Positions 34,483 to 44,200 of a stretch of 48,435 bases of DNA are shown here, piece after piece. Location of the stretch: NCBI GenBank assembly GCA_001795535.1, contig MGPK01000073.1:1-48435 (forward strand), read 5' to 3'. This stretch comes from Deltaproteobacteria bacterium GWA2_54_12. GTDB taxonomy: Bacteria > Desulfobacterota > GWC2-55-46. How positions within the stretch are numbered: position 1 is the first letter of the stretch; each line of letters begins with the position of its first letter. A model generated the notes under the pieces. It was not told the DNA's origin, made no database searches, and saw nothing but the letters and a program-made list of their open reading frames with translations. The position numbers and the translations under genes are program-made.

Positions 34483-35202
34483 TTATCCCTGATTTGACTG
34501 AATGTTGATGATGGACGACACGGGCATGGGCTGGCTGAACTCGATGCCTGAGACGAACCCGCCCGGTTCCTGTTCGGTCCAGACGGCGCGCGCGCCCCTT
34601 TCAAAGACCAGGCCGTTAAGGCTCACCTTTACCAGGACGCTTTCACCAGCCCGGATAGCCTCTCCAGCGTACCTGGCTCTCATGCCGTGGGGCGATATGT
34701 CGCGCATCACTCCCCTCAGCGTCCCGGCAGTCGCGACGACGGCGCAATCATCCGTAAAACTGAGGCGCCCTTCCTTCCTGCCGCCTCCCTCCCCGCGCAT
34801 GAGCGCCATCCTCAACGGCCCCTGCATCAACCCCTCTACGGTCTCGAGAAGCTCAGAAATTTTAAACGGCTTTTCAAGGCATTTAAGGCTTTTTTCAGAG
34901 AGGGTCGAGAGCAGCTCTTCGGGGGCGCCTCCTGTCATGAACAGGAACGAGCCTTCCACGGCGGGCATGTCATTCAAGGCGCTAGAGTAGAACTCCAGGC
35001 CGCCGAGCTCCGGCATGTTCACATCAGAGATGACGAGGTCGTAGCTTGCCTGCCTCAGCTTGTCCAGGCCGTCTGCCCCGTGCAAGGCGGTCTCGACGGT
35101 GTAGCCCGCGGTGCTGAGCACCAGAGCGCACAGATCGCGTATGGACTCGTCGTCGTCAACGACAAGTATTCTTTTCGAAGGACTGGCAGTTGCGTTATCC
35201 AA
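34483..35202 (-). CDS. Receiver-PilZ fusion protein
   Basis: A 239-residue protein joining a receiver (acidic VVDDDES, phospho-Asp D60 in DLVISDVNMPE, Lys in CLEKPF) to a PilZ domain. The PilZ part has RxxxR (R142-R146, RKEGR) and DxSxxG (D168-G173, DISPHG). It could combine a phosphorylation signal with c-di-GMP binding. The start is TTG at 35202, nine bases after AAGGAG, with no ATG nearby. It lies 69 bp upstream of the sigma factor gene, so the two may be linked in regulation. Confidence 0.86.
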   Translation of the reverse strand: MDNATASPSKRILVVDDDESIRDLCALVLSTAGYTVETALHGADGLDKLRQASYDLVISDVNMPELGGLEFYSSALNDMPAVEGSFLFMTGGAPEELLSTLSEKSLKCLEKPFKISELLETVEGLMQGPLRMALMRGEGGGRKEGRLSFTDDCAVVATAGTLRGVMRDISPHGMRARYAGEAIRAGESVLVKVSLNGLVFERGARAVWTEQEPGGFVSGIEFSQPMPVSSIINIQSNQG

Positions 35203-35617
35203 GGCGTATGTCTCCTTCTGATTGAAACTGCGATAAGTATGGTTTTTAGAGCGACAATACTTCTGAAAGGAAATCCGGCCTTCGCAGGGTCTTGATATTC
35301 CATGAAGGGCGCTTCCGGTATTTCAGTGCCGCGTGCTCCAGTGAATGGATTAATTTGCAGGAAGCATGCCAGAAGAGGGATATGACTTAAATCAGTAAAA
35401 GCATTGAGCGTTTTGAAAAGCAGCTTTTGGAATTGCGGCGCGCAAGGTGCGACGGTTGTTCATACGATAGTGGGGTTCGAGCCGGAAAAAGCGGAAAAAA
35501 CAAGAAGAAACAAGGGGTCGAAGGGGGTGCAAAAAAATTCGCAGGCGCAAATAATGTCTCAACCCTTTCAGGGGTCAAGGCCTACGCCTTTGCGTTTCAT
35601 CGGGGCTGAACCTCTCA
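35203..35617. other. Intergenic stretch, no gene seen
   Basis: About 415 bp between the start of the REC-PilZ gene and the end of the sigma-54 activator gene, both on the minus strand. Short open frames occur on the plus strand (35404-35664) but have no family resemblance or ribosome site. No clear terminator or repeat is seen. Upstream of the REC-PilZ gene I find no convincing promoter. Confidence 0.4.
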
Positions 35618-37051
35618 TCAGCCCTTTTTCTTTTCAGGGCCTTTTCTGTTCAGGCGTTTGTTAAGCGCCTGGCGGGTTATGCCCAGGAGCGAAGCCGCGA
35701 TGCCCTGGTTTCCATTGGAGAGTTTCATGGCCTTGTCAATGAGCGCGCTTTCAGAGTCCCGCAAGGTCGGGAAGTTCCCGCGCGTACCGTATGGAACGGT
35801 CTCCTCGGCTGCCCTGGCCTGGGCCGCGGCCCCCTGCCTTTCCTGGCCGATGATGTCCCTGAAGCTTTCCATGGAAAGCACGCCGCCCTTGTGCCTGGCC
35901 ACGGCGTCATAGACCATTGCCTGGAGCTCTCTTATGTTGCCGGGGAAATGATAGGTGGACATGAGCGTCAGCAGCTCCGGGGGCACAGTCGGCTTTTTCT
36001 TTTTCATCGACTCCGCTGCCTCCTCAAGGTAATAATCGAGCAGGACCGGGATGTCCTCCATCCGATCGCGCAGCGGCGGTATGTGTATCTGGTGGGCCCG
36101 GAGCCTGTAGTAGAGGTCCTTTCTGAACCTGCCCTCGATTATGAGCTTCTGGAGGTCCTGGTTGGTAGCGACGACTATCCTGACATCGCTTTTTTTCGGC
36201 ACATCCGAGCCCAGGGGATAGTACTTCTGCTCCTGGAGGAGCCTTAGAAGCTTCACCTGCGAGCTTTCGTTGGTGTCTCCTATCTCGTCCAGGAAGAGCG
36301 TGCCTCCGGCGGCATAGGCAATGAGCCCCTCCCTTGCTTCTTCAGCCCCGGTGTAGGCCCCCTTTTTGTGGCCGAACAGGGTATCCGAGAACATGGTGTC
36401 ATCTAGCCCGGCCACATTCACGGCGACGAACTCGCCTTTTTTCCCGCTTATCGAGTGGACCGCCTTCGCGAAAAGCTCCTTGCCGGTCCCGGTCTCCCCG
36501 GTAATGAGCACGGGCTGGTGGGTTGCAGCTATTACCTCGACATACTGGAATATGGCCCGCATCCGCTTGTTCACGGTTATAATCGATGAGAAGGCGTCCT
36601 CGTCTTCGAGTTCGCCCATGAGGAGGTGCTCCTTGAGGTGCAGAACCTCTAGACGGAGGGCGTGGAAGTCTACGGCCCTCCTGATGCAGGCCTCAAGCCT
36701 GCTGGACTCCACGGGCTTTACCGTGTAGTCGAAGGCCCCGGCCTTCATGCACTCGACGGCGGTCTCCAGCTCGTTCACGGCCGTCAGGATGACGACCGGG
36801 ACCATCGGGTAGTTTGCCGTTATCTCCGGCAGAAGCTCGATGCCGGGAAGCCCTGGCATCGACAGGTCGAGGACTATGGCCGCCACTTCCTGCTTCGCCA
36901 GAAGCGGCATGACCTCAGTGCTGTCATCGAGCGTCAATACCTGCTTTATGCCCGCGCTCCGGAGCATTATGCTGTAGCTCTTCAGTATCTGCGTCTCGTC
37001 ATCGACGAGCAGCACCGGAAGGGGCGTTCGTGCCTGCCTTGGAGCTTTCAT
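35618..37051 (-). CDS. NtrC-family sigma-54 activator
   Basis: A 477-residue response regulator. Receiver (~12-125) with LVDDE and phospho-Asp D62 (AAIVLDLSMPG). The AAA+ domain has Walker A GETGTGKE, a sigma-54 contact loop GAYTGA (the usual is GAFTGA; Tyr is a known active variant), and Walker B GGTLFLDEIGD. The C-terminus is a Fis-type helix-turn-helix (GIAASLLGITRQALNKRL). It should open sigma-54 promoters when phosphorylated. Target promoters were not identified. It is a single gene with its own promoter at 37103-37130. Confidence 0.93.
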   Translation of the reverse strand: MKAPRQARTPLPVLLVDDETQILKSYSIMLRSAGIKQVLTLDDSTEVMPLLAKQEVAAIVLDLSMPGLPGIELLPEITANYPMVPVVILTAVNELETAVECMKAGAFDYTVKPVESSRLEACIRRAVDFHALRLEVLHLKEHLLMGELEDEDAFSSIITVNKRMRAIFQYVEVIAATHQPVLITGETGTGKELFAKAVHSISGKKGEFVAVNVAGLDDTMFSDTLFGHKKGAYTGAEEAREGLIAYAAGGTLFLDEIGDTNESSQVKLLRLLQEQKYYPLGSDVPKKSDVRIVVATNQDLQKLIIEGRFRKDLYYRLRAHQIHIPPLRDRMEDIPVLLDYYLEEAAESMKKKKPTVPPELLTLMSTYHFPGNIRELQAMVYDAVARHKGGVLSMESFRDIIGQERQGAAAQARAAEETVPYGTRGNFPTLRDSESALIDKAMKLSNGNQGIAASLLGITRQALNKRLNRKGPEKKKG

Positions 37052-37102
37052 ACCGTGTCCGCGCTGTCTGGTGAAAGACCAGCTGATGAATTTGAGAAGA
37101 AC

Positions 37103-37130
37103 ATTCTACAGGTTCACTTAAAAAAGTAAA
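37103..37130 (-). promoter_or_regulatory. Sigma-70-type promoter of the sigma-54 activator
   Basis: Minus strand: TTTACT (37130-37125), a 16-base spacer, TAGAAT (37108-37103). The -35 matches 4 of 6 and the -10 matches 5 of 6. The start would be near 37096, 45 nt before the ATG. Confidence 0.5.
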
Positions 37131-37245
37131 CACTTTAGTTCTTACATTTTTTGACGAATCAATGAATGCGCATGCCAGCCGGGTCCCGTCACTTTGAGCT
37201 TCCGGTTCAAGGCCGGCAAATAAAAAACAGAGATGGCTTGGAATT

Positions 37246-37280
37246 AAAAATCCCCTTTTCCAAATGGAAAAAGGGATTTT
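37246..37280 (-). terminator. Terminator of the CheR-kinase operon
   Basis: Inverted repeat with arms AAAATCCC-CTTTTCCA and TGGAAAAAGGGATTTT and a tiny loop (37247-37280). Read on the minus strand it lies 25 bp past the kinase stop and ends in a T-rich run. Confidence 0.75.
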
Positions 37281-37304
37281 CTATAAACTATGCTGAGCCC
37301 CGCC

Positions 37305-40214
37305 CTAAAGCACCATCCTGGCGACGGCCTCGCTGAGTTCGTCTATGGAAAAAGGCTTCTTGAGCGACGGATTACCGATGGCTTCAAGAAATTCCTGCGT
37401 CTCTGAGCCCATGCTGTCGCCCGAGATGAAAATTATCTTTTTGAGCACGCCGGGGTTTATCTTCTCGACCTCCCTGTAAAAGCCCTTTCCCCCGAGCCCC
37501 GGCATTTTTATGTCGCTGATTATCAGGTCGTAACATGACTCGGAGATCTTCTTTAAAGCGTCCTCCGCGGAAGAGCATTTGTCCACCTCGAACCCGAACC
37601 CCGTGAGAGAGTCGGCCAGAAGGTCCAGTACTATTTCCTCGTCGTCAAGGACGAGCGCCCGCATGCCGTCCACGCTGACCCTTTTCTTGCGCTCTGACGC
37701 GCAACAGGCGTTAAAACTTAACGCATCCTCTTCCAAGACCGGCAGTTCCACTACAAAGGTAGTCCCTATCCTCGGCCTGCTTGAGGCGTATATGTTGCCG
37801 CCGTGCTCGTTTATTATCCCGTATGAGATGCTCAGGCCCAGGCCTGTGCCCTTGCCCACATCCTTGGTGGTGAAGAACGGGTCAAACAGCCTGTTCGCCA
37901 CTTCCTCGGAGAAGCCCTTGCCCGTGTCAGTTATGCTGACTACTATCTTACCCGCGGCAAACCTGCTCGCTATCTCTATCCTGCCGCTCGGCCCCTTTTC
38001 CCTGATAGCGTCGCTAGCGTTATTGATGAGGTTCAAAAAGACCTGCTGGATCTGGCTGGCGTCGACCATTGTGCCTGGGACGGCGGCCCCCAGATCGAGC
38101 ATAAGCTCTATATTGTCCATGCTGAGCTGGTAGGACCTGAACTCGACGCTATCCTTTATTATCCTATTGATGTCATCATACCTCTTCTCCGGCCTCTTCC
38201 ATCTTGCGAAGGTCAGGAGGTTCTCGATTATCTTCTTGCACCTGTGGGACGCGTCGTTTATCTTGCGCAGCTTGGAATCAGCGCTCTCGCCGAGCCTTTC
38301 CTCAAGGAGAAGCTCAGAAAAGCACATGATGCCGGTAAGGGGGTTATTGAGCTCGTGCGCCACGCCGGAGACGAGTTCGCCAAGCGAAGAAAGCTTGTCC
38401 GACTGGATGAGCTTTTGCGTAAGAAGCCTTTTTTCCGTGACATCCTGTATGTACACGACCGCGCTCCTCGGCTCAGAGCCCTCGCCCCCGGCCATGGGGT
38501 AAGACTGCCAGACCAGCACTTTGCCCTCCGGTGTCGTCATCTCCAGCTCGGCCGGGACGGTTGAGTCTATGGACTTCCTTATCGGGCAGCTCCCCTTCGG
38601 AGGGGGCACGGCTCCGAATACTTCGTATACTCCTCTTCCGGTGACTGACTGCTCGGTAAGGCCAGCGGTCTCGAGAAAATGCCTGTTCGCCTCAAGTATG
38701 GAATAATCGTAGCCAACCTGAAGCACATAATCGCGTATGCTGTCGTATATGAGGCGGAGCTTGTTTTTGGCGACCTTGAGCTCCTCTTCCTCCCGGGTAA
38801 TCGTCCTGTTGGCCTTCTGAAGCTCAAGGTTCTTGCGGTCGAGGTCCTCGTTAAGGAGCTTCAATTCCTCGTTGATGGCGTGCAGTTCCTCTGTCTGGCT
38901 CTGGGTCTCCTCATAGGCAATCTCTAATTCCTCGTTTGCCACCCTGAGGTTTTCATTGAGCCCTGCCAGCGCCTGCCCCTTCTGTTCGATCTCCTTGAGG
39001 TATTTCTCTTTTTCCATCTCCCTCAAGTTAACATCGTCCATCATCTTGTTGAAGCTTCCCGCCAGTACGGAAAGTTCGTCGCCCTTGCCGTTGTACCCGC
39101 CTAACTTCGAGAGGTCTATGCGGGCTTCAATGTCTCCGGAGCCGAAAGAGGTGAGCTTTTCCTTCAGTTCCTTCAGCGGCTTCGTAATCCTCCGGGCCGA
39201 TATGAGCGCGGCAAGTATCGAGAAAGTCAGGCCCAGCAGGGTCACGACCGCCACTGCCTTCTGGTTCCCCTTCTGTATTGCCCAGGTCCTCTCCTTTGAC
39301 AGCGCTACGTCAAGCGAACCTATGACGTTCCCCTTGTAGTCCTTTATGGGCTCGAACTTCGATATGAGGGTCAGCCCCTTTACGCTCCATTCGGCGTACG
39401 CGCTCTTGCCATCCCGAATAAGCGGCCTCACATCTCCTTCAACGCGCGTCCCGCGTAATGTCCCGCCTGCAGGGGCGGCCAGGTTAGTCGTTATCCTTCT
39501 CCCGCCCGCGGTTACGGTCGTGTAAAGTCCCGGGAGCTTGTATGATACCGTTTCAGGGACAAAATTGTCGTTGTTCAGGACATCAGCCGTCACAATGGCC
39601 CCTATGGCCGCCTGAGTGTAATCCAGCACAGGGGTGACAACGGTCAAGGCCAGCACGTCGACTTCAGCGGGCGAGCCCGTTCCGGCCGGAAGAGCTGACA
39701 TCTCCGCCACGGTGTTGCCTTCGAGCTTTATAACGTCCCGGGGGATTATCTCCGTTGAGACCTGCGGGGTCTTTGACTTCATAGCGTGCGGGACCAAGCC
39801 TCCCAGAAGGAGAGAGTCCCCGCTGAACTGGCTGTTGATCCTCGCGATCACGCGGCCGTTACCGTCGGTGACGGCCCATATGTCGACATAGGGCCTCATC
39901 TGGCTCCATTGAGTCATGACCTTCCGGAGGTACTCGGCGTCGCCTTTAGCGACCGCCTTTTTTATCTCTTCCATCGATGAGGCCTGCAGCATGCCGTAGC
40001 GCATCTGCTCGCCCCGGATAAAGTACTCGGTCCAGGCCGTCTTCATGCCGTTGGAGACCTCCGCGCGCGCGTGCTCCATCAACCTCGCGTCTATTATCCT
40101 GTAGGAGACGAAGGCAAGAAGCAGCATGGGCGCGAGCACGACCACGATAAAAATCGCCGTCAGCTTGAAGCCGACCGGCATGGACGAAAACAGCTTAAAA
40201 GGTGATCTTTCCAT
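37305..40214 (-). CDS. Cache-HAMP-PAS-HK-REC hybrid kinase
   Basis: A 969-residue membrane kinase. TM1 (~16-36) and TM2 (~325-342) bracket a large Cache-type periplasmic domain. HAMP (~345-400) leads into a coiled coil rich in Glu and Leu (~405-490), then PAS (~490-600), HisKA (His in LVSGVAHELNNPLTGIM), HATPase (NLINNASDAIREKG, DTGKGFSEE, GTGLGLSISYGI) and a C-terminal receiver with phospho-Asp in DLIISDIKMPG. Its ATG shares one base with the CheR stop (TAATG), so it is translated with CheR. It may report to a partner regulator through the REC domain. Confidence 0.9.
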   Translation of the reverse strand: MERSPFKLFSSMPVGFKLTAIFIVVVLAPMLLLAFVSYRIIDARLMEHARAEVSNGMKTAWTEYFIRGEQMRYGMLQASSMEEIKKAVAKGDAEYLRKVMTQWSQMRPYVDIWAVTDGNGRVIARINSQFSGDSLLLGGLVPHAMKSKTPQVSTEIIPRDVIKLEGNTVAEMSALPAGTGSPAEVDVLALTVVTPVLDYTQAAIGAIVTADVLNNDNFVPETVSYKLPGLYTTVTAGGRRITTNLAAPAGGTLRGTRVEGDVRPLIRDGKSAYAEWSVKGLTLISKFEPIKDYKGNVIGSLDVALSKERTWAIQKGNQKAVAVVTLLGLTFSILAALISARRITKPLKELKEKLTSFGSGDIEARIDLSKLGGYNGKGDELSVLAGSFNKMMDDVNLREMEKEKYLKEIEQKGQALAGLNENLRVANEELEIAYEETQSQTEELHAINEELKLLNEDLDRKNLELQKANRTITREEEELKVAKNKLRLIYDSIRDYVLQVGYDYSILEANRHFLETAGLTEQSVTGRGVYEVFGAVPPPKGSCPIRKSIDSTVPAELEMTTPEGKVLVWQSYPMAGGEGSEPRSAVVYIQDVTEKRLLTQKLIQSDKLSSLGELVSGVAHELNNPLTGIMCFSELLLEERLGESADSKLRKINDASHRCKKIIENLLTFARWKRPEKRYDDINRIIKDSVEFRSYQLSMDNIELMLDLGAAVPGTMVDASQIQQVFLNLINNASDAIREKGPSGRIEIASRFAAGKIVVSITDTGKGFSEEVANRLFDPFFTTKDVGKGTGLGLSISYGIINEHGGNIYASSRPRIGTTFVVELPVLEEDALSFNACCASERKKRVSVDGMRALVLDDEEIVLDLLADSLTGFGFEVDKCSSAEDALKKISESCYDLIISDIKMPGLGGKGFYREVEKINPGVLKKIIFISGDSMGSETQEFLEAIGNPSLKKPFSIDELSEAVARMVL

Positions 40215-41041
40215 TATCCTTTTTTCCTGAAGAGATTCAGGCCCTTGGCGACCTGGGTATATCCGGACAGATAAGACTGCGGCAGCACCTCAGCCTTGCC
40301 GAGCGCCAGGAGCCCGCCAGGCTTCAAGGCGTAATCGAGTTTCTGAAAGACTTTCTCCTGAAGTGGCTTGCCGAAATAGATGAACAGGTTTCTGCAAAGC
40401 ACCAGCTGCATGCCTGAAAGAGGCGTGCTCTGGACAATGTCCAGCGTGCCGAACTTGACGAGGTTTCTTACCGCGTACTTTACCTTGTGCGAGCCGTCTT
40501 TAGGAATGAAATAGAGTTCTTTCATGTCAGGCGAGACATTCAGCATCGACTCAGCCCTGTATGTGGCGCGCCTGGCCTGCTCGAGCGCCTCGGGGTCTAT
40601 GTCGGTCGCGAATACCTTTGCCTTGCCAAGGGCATCCATTCCAAGGCATTCAGAAAAGAGCATGGCAACGGAATAAGCCTCTTCGCCGCAGGCCGAGGCG
40701 CAGCTCCACGCCCTTACCGGGGTGCCGCAGAACTCGCCACGCAATATTTCCGCGATGGCCGCGAAGATCTCCGGCTCCCTGAAAAACTCGCTCACTTTTA
40801 TTGTTATGCTGGAGAACAGGCGCGAGTACTCGGCGGGGTCGTTTTCAAGAAGGCGCAGGTACTCGCTTATTGAAGAGCAGCCGCTGGCATGCAGCCTTTT
40901 GGATACCCTTCTTAATAGCGTCATTTTCTTGTAGCCGCGGAAGTCCCAGCCCCGTTCCGCATAGACCTTGTCGAGCAGAACAGGAAGGCCTTGCTCTGTC
41001 CGGGCGTTAGCCTCGTTGCGGAATCTTGAAAGAATATACAT
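40214..41041 (-). CDS. cheR: CheR-type protein-glutamate methyltransferase
   Basis: A 275-residue SAM-dependent methyltransferase of the CheR family. The N-terminal helical part has LLRRVSKRL and FREPEIF; the SAM site is AWSCASACGEEAYSVAM; VFATDIDPEALEQARR and LVLCRNLFIYF follow. It would methylate Glu side chains of receptor-like proteins. No CheB, CheA, CheW or receptor is near; the only partner is the hybrid kinase, translated from an overlapping start. This suggests a signalling pair rather than a classical chemotaxis system. A strong extended -10 promoter lies 33 nt upstream. Confidence 0.9.
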   Translation of the reverse strand: MYILSRFRNEANARTEQGLPVLLDKVYAERGWDFRGYKKMTLLRRVSKRLHASGCSSISEYLRLLENDPAEYSRLFSSITIKVSEFFREPEIFAAIAEILRGEFCGTPVRAWSCASACGEEAYSVAMLFSECLGMDALGKAKVFATDIDPEALEQARRATYRAESMLNVSPDMKELYFIPKDGSHKVKYAVRNLVKFGTLDIVQSTPLSGMQLVLCRNLFIYFGKPLQEKVFQKLDYALKPGGLLALGKAEVLPQSYLSGYTQVAKGLNLFRKKG

Positions 41042-41073
41042 GCGGTTCCAGACAAAAACGGCCCAGCCAGGAA

Positions 41074-41082
41074 ATTATAACA
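41074..41082 (-). promoter_or_regulatory. Extended -10 promoter of the cheR-kinase operon
   Basis: On the minus strand TGTTATAAT is a perfect TGnTATAAT element. No -35 is visible at 16-18 bases. Transcription would begin near 41067, 26 nt before the cheR ATG. Confidence 0.5.
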
Positions 41083-41201
41083 ATTCTAAAGTAGAATATT
41101 TGCTTATACCACGGTACGATCTTTTTTTCAATACGCTATTGAAAGAAAAAAGCCTTTTCCCGTCAGACAGGCTGCCGCATTAAAAAAACGGCATATATGC
41201 T

Positions 41202-44200
41202 ATGCTCAGGAACATGGAAATCTCGGGCCTCCTGAAAAGCGTGAAAGTAAATGTCCGGGCAAGGGACCACGAGGCGGTCCTGAGAGAGATGTTCACCGGG
41301 CTCCTCCCCGGAACCGGCGGACAGAAGGTCTCAAGGACCTTCCGCGACCTCGAAGCGCATGAGAGCTCGGAAGGCGCTCTGGCCGGCACCGGCGGAGCCA
41401 TATTCCACTGTCTCGCCGAAGAGGCGCAAAGCACGGTCATAGCGCTCGCGGTAACGAAAAAGGCCGTCTCCCGCCCCGGCGGCAAGGGTCCTGCCAGAGT
41501 CTTTTTCATTATCGTGTCGCCCATGAAGGAGAGCGGCACCCATATGCAGCTCCTCTCAAGGCTAGAGGCCCTTCTCCTTGACAGGGGTTTCACGCACGCG
41601 CTATTAGGGGCCTCGACCGATGAAGACGCGAGAAGGGTGGTCAAAGGGGCGGAAGGGTCGTCAAAAGCCCTGTATCTGCCCTTGGAAAGTGACGAAGTAC
41701 TCTCGGAACTTGCCACCTCGGAAAAGGGCCTAACCGAACAAGAAGCCGCCCGCAGGCTCGCTATGGCCGGGCCCAACACGATAAAACGGGTCAAGGGACG
41801 GCGGCTTCTGGCCGACCTGGCGAAAAACCTGTTCCTGAACCTTTTAGCGGCCCTGCTGTGGGCAGGCGGGCTCATGGCTTTCATAGCGGGAATGCCTGAG
41901 CTCGGCTGGGCCATTTTCCTGGTCATAGTCATTAACGCGGCTTTCAGCTTCATACAGGAGTACAAGGCCGAAAGAGCTGTCGAGGCCCTTACAAAGCTCC
42001 TTCCCTTGAGAGTCAAAGCCATACGCGGCGGGAAAGAGGCCGATATCGACGCGACAGGGCTCGTGCCTGGCGACCTCATAAAATTATCTGAAGGCGCCAG
42101 CATACCGGCTGACGGCAGGCTCATCTCGGCTGATGATCTGAAGGTCGACAACTCCGCACTTACGGGAGAGTCAAGGCCCGTCTGGAAGACGGCGGGAGCT
42201 ATAGAAGCGGGGCGTGAGTTCAACTGGACCGAGATACCGAACATGGCCTTTGCCGGGACAAGCGTGGCTTCCGGCACAGGCACGATGGTCGTCAGCGCAA
42301 CCGGCATGGACACCGAGATAGGAAGGCTCGCCTCCCTGACGCAGGCCATAAGGAGCGAGACAAGCCCGCTTCAGAAGGAGATATCCCGCCTCACAAAGAC
42401 CGTAACGCTCATTGCCGTCAGCCTGGGTGTTGTTTTTTTCCTCCTCGGCTGGCAACTGGCCGGACTCACCATGGCTGGGAGCTTCATCTTCGCCATAGGG
42501 ATAATCGTCGCGAATGTGCCTGAAGGGCTCCTGCCGACCGTCTCCCTTTCGCTCGCGATGGGCGTACAGAGGATGGCCAGGCAGAGGGCCATCGTAAAAA
42601 AACTCTCGTCAGTCGAAACGCTCGGATCGGCTACAGTTATATGCACCGACAAGACAGGCACTCTCACCGAGAACAGGATGTCCGTGAGGGAGGTCTACTC
42701 AAACGGCAGGACCTTCAGCGTGAAGGGTGAGGGATATGCTCCTGAAGGCTCGTTTCATTATGAAGGCAGGGACCTTGGCGGAGACGACTTTACGGCCGCC
42801 GGGATAAGGGAGCTGCTGGAGATCACGGCCCTGTGCAACAACGCCCGCCTCATTGCAGCAAAAACTCCTTCAGACGAATGGACCATATCCGGCGACCCCA
42901 CCGAAGGCGCTCTCCTCACGGCCGCCGCCAGGGCCGGTGTGGACCTCGACGGGCTCGTGAAAGCCAACCCGCGATCCGCCCACATCCCTTTCGAGAGGAT
43001 CAGAAAGAGGATGGCGACCATTCACGAGAACGGGATGGGCCTTGGCGACATGAAGAGGGTCGCCCTTGTGAAAGGCGCGCCAAAAGAGGTGCTGTCGCGC
43101 TGCGATTATCTCCGCCTCGACGGAAAGGCCGTCCCGCTTACGGACCAGCTTAGAGCCGGGATACTTTCATGGAACGACTCAATGGCGGCCAAAGGGCTCC
43201 GCGTCCTTGCGGCGGCCTTCAGGGGCATTGAAGAAGAAGGCCCTTATAACGCCGACAAGGTTGAAAAAGGGCTCACCTTCGCGGGCCTTGTTGCCATGCA
43301 GGACCCGTTGAGGCCGGAGGTAAGGAAAGCCGTCGAAGAATGCGGGAGCGCCGGTATAAAAGTAATAATGATGACCGGAGACTACGGCATAACGGCCCGT
43401 GCCATAGCGAACGAGGCCGGCATAGCCGCTGGCCGTGTTATAACCGGTGAAGAACTCTCCAGGACAAGCGACAGGGAATTGAGGGAAGCGCTCAAGGAGG
43501 CGGTCATTTTCGCGAGGGTAGCCCCGCAGGACAAGCTCCGGGTTGTGGCGGCCCTGCAGGACAACGGCGAGACGGTAGCCGTAACCGGAGACGGAGTCAA
43601 CGACGCCCCTGCCCTCAAGAAGGCAGACATAGGTATAGCCATGGGCCTTCGCGGGAGCGACGTGGCAAAGGAATCCGCGGAAATAATACTGACTGACGAC
43701 AACTTCGCCTCTATCGTGGAAGCGGTGCGCGAAGGGCGTGCCGTCTATTCGAACATCAGGAAATTCGTCACCTATATCTTCGCCAGCAATGTCCCGGAGA
43801 TAATCCCGTTCATAGCCTTTGTCCTTTTTAAGATTCCCCTGCCGCTCACTATAATGCAGATACTCGCCATAGACCTTGGCACGGATGTCCTTCCGGCCCT
43901 CGGGCTCGGCACTGAGCCGCCTGAAGAAGGCATAATGAAAGAGCCGCCAAGACCAAAAGGGGCAAAGCTCCTCGACTTCAAGACCCTGTCCAGAGCCTAC
44001 CTTTTTCTGGGCCTTATAGAGGCAACTTTGGCAATGTCCGCCTTCTTTTTCCTCTACTGGATGAGGGGCTGGACGCCGGGCGAACCACTGGCTGATTCGG
44101 GGGCCGTATACATGGCCGCCACCACCATGACCTTCGCGGCGATAGTGGCGGCCCAGATAGGGAATGTCATGGCGTGCAGGACTTCAAAAGAGTCCGTCCT

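Noticed and set aside
35404-35664. 86-residue open frame on the plus strand
   Set aside because: No ribosome site and no family resemblance; it overlaps the end of the sigma-54 activator gene on the other strand.
35618-37304. Sigma-54 (-24/-12) promoters near the NtrC-type activator
   Set aside because: I noticed no convincing TGGCAC-N5-TTGC site in the nearby upstream regions; the whole window was not systematically scanned, so none is reported.
41180-42349. 389-residue open frame opposite the P-type ATPase
   Set aside because: It is a shadow in GC-rich DNA; the plus-strand frame has full ATPase motifs.
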